A DNA stretch of 24,150 bases from Gammaproteobacteria bacterium (GTDB lineage Bacteria > Pseudomonadota > Gammaproteobacteria > Competibacterales > Competibacteraceae): contig PWUP01000025.1 of NCBI GenBank assembly GCA_003562535.1, positions 1 through 24,150 on the forward strand, read 5' to 3'. This document shows, piece by piece, positions 24,125 to 24,150 of the stretch (within the stretch, counting starts at the first letter, position 1; every line of letters begins with the position of its first letter). Under the pieces are notes generated by a model, which worked only from the letters and a program-made list of their open reading frames with translations, was not told the origin of the DNA and made no database searches. The position numbers were made by a program, and so were the translations under genes.

Positions 24125-24150
24125 ATGGTCGAGGTCGAAGTCGAATCGCA
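24125..24150 (+). CDS. Possible start of a gene cut by the window end
   Basis: ATG at 24125 opens a frame reading MVEVEVES to the window edge, with GAAGG 11 nt upstream in the hairpin loop. The coding bases are a short direct repeat of GTCGA(G/A). Only eight codons are visible. The opposite strand is also open here (stop at about 24065), ending in MERETFALVDNLSTMENSDKQ read from 24126 down, so the real gene could instead be the tail of a minus-strand gene. No function can be given. Confidence 0.25.

Noticed and set aside
24125..24150. Short GTCGA(G/A) direct repeats as the start of a CRISPR or satellite array.
   Set aside because: The unit is only six bases and occurs about three times before the window ends, with no spacer structure.

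Overview
The window looks like ordinary chromosome of a gammaproteobacterium. The evidence is a complete nine-gene F1Fo ATP synthase operon in the order I-B-E-F-H-A-G-D-C followed by glmU, a RecJ, ArgE and GlmU of proteobacterial type, and a tRNA-Lys almost identical to that of enteric bacteria. Moderate GC content and the protein style would fit a Chromatiales-like purple or sulfur gammaproteobacterium, but the genus cannot be read from the sequence. I see no transposase, integrase, phage gene or CRISPR array.

Layout. Bases 1-2844 (+) hold the 3' part of homoserine dehydrogenase (hom) followed 3 bp later by recJ. Bases 2864-7758 (-) form a run of four genes. In transcription order these are an exported protein with two internal repeats, a universal stress protein, a GNAT-acetyltransferase/nitrilase fusion, and an acetylpolyamine amidohydrolase. 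The last two overlap by ATGA. Bases 7829-11533 (+) carry an NmrA-like NAD(P)-binding protein, a Tat-exported beta-lactamase-fold serine hydrolase, nicotinamidase (pncA) and acetylornithine deacetylase (argE); pncA and argE abut with no gap. Bases 11522-14114 (-) carry a cNMP/CBS/DUF294 signalling protein and, overlapping its 3' end by 41 bp, a DEDDh 3'-5' exonuclease.

Bases 14324-21377 (+) carry tRNA-Lys(TTT) with its own promoter and an intrinsic-terminator-like hairpin, then the full atp operon ending in a strong intrinsic terminator. glmU begins 14 nt after the T-tract of that terminator. A minus-strand 374-residue gene that I do not recognise converges on glmU. The last 230 bases hold a TATAAT box, an 18-bp palindrome, two tandem perfect hairpins and perhaps the first codons of another gene.

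How the genes work together. The minus-strand pair at 2864-5442 may form an acetylation/deacetylation module acting on polyamines or related amines. The DUF294 protein and the exonuclease are a recurring bacterial pair. The atp genes encode all eight structural subunits plus the AtpI assembly factor of a proton-type ATP synthase. GlmU makes UDP-GlcNAc for the cell envelope. I found no clear-cut new multi-gene system. The items most worth a second look are the unrecognised gene and the structured leader at the right end, the two places where a terminator hairpin sits on or next to a start codon, and the GNAT-nitrilase/deacetylase pair.
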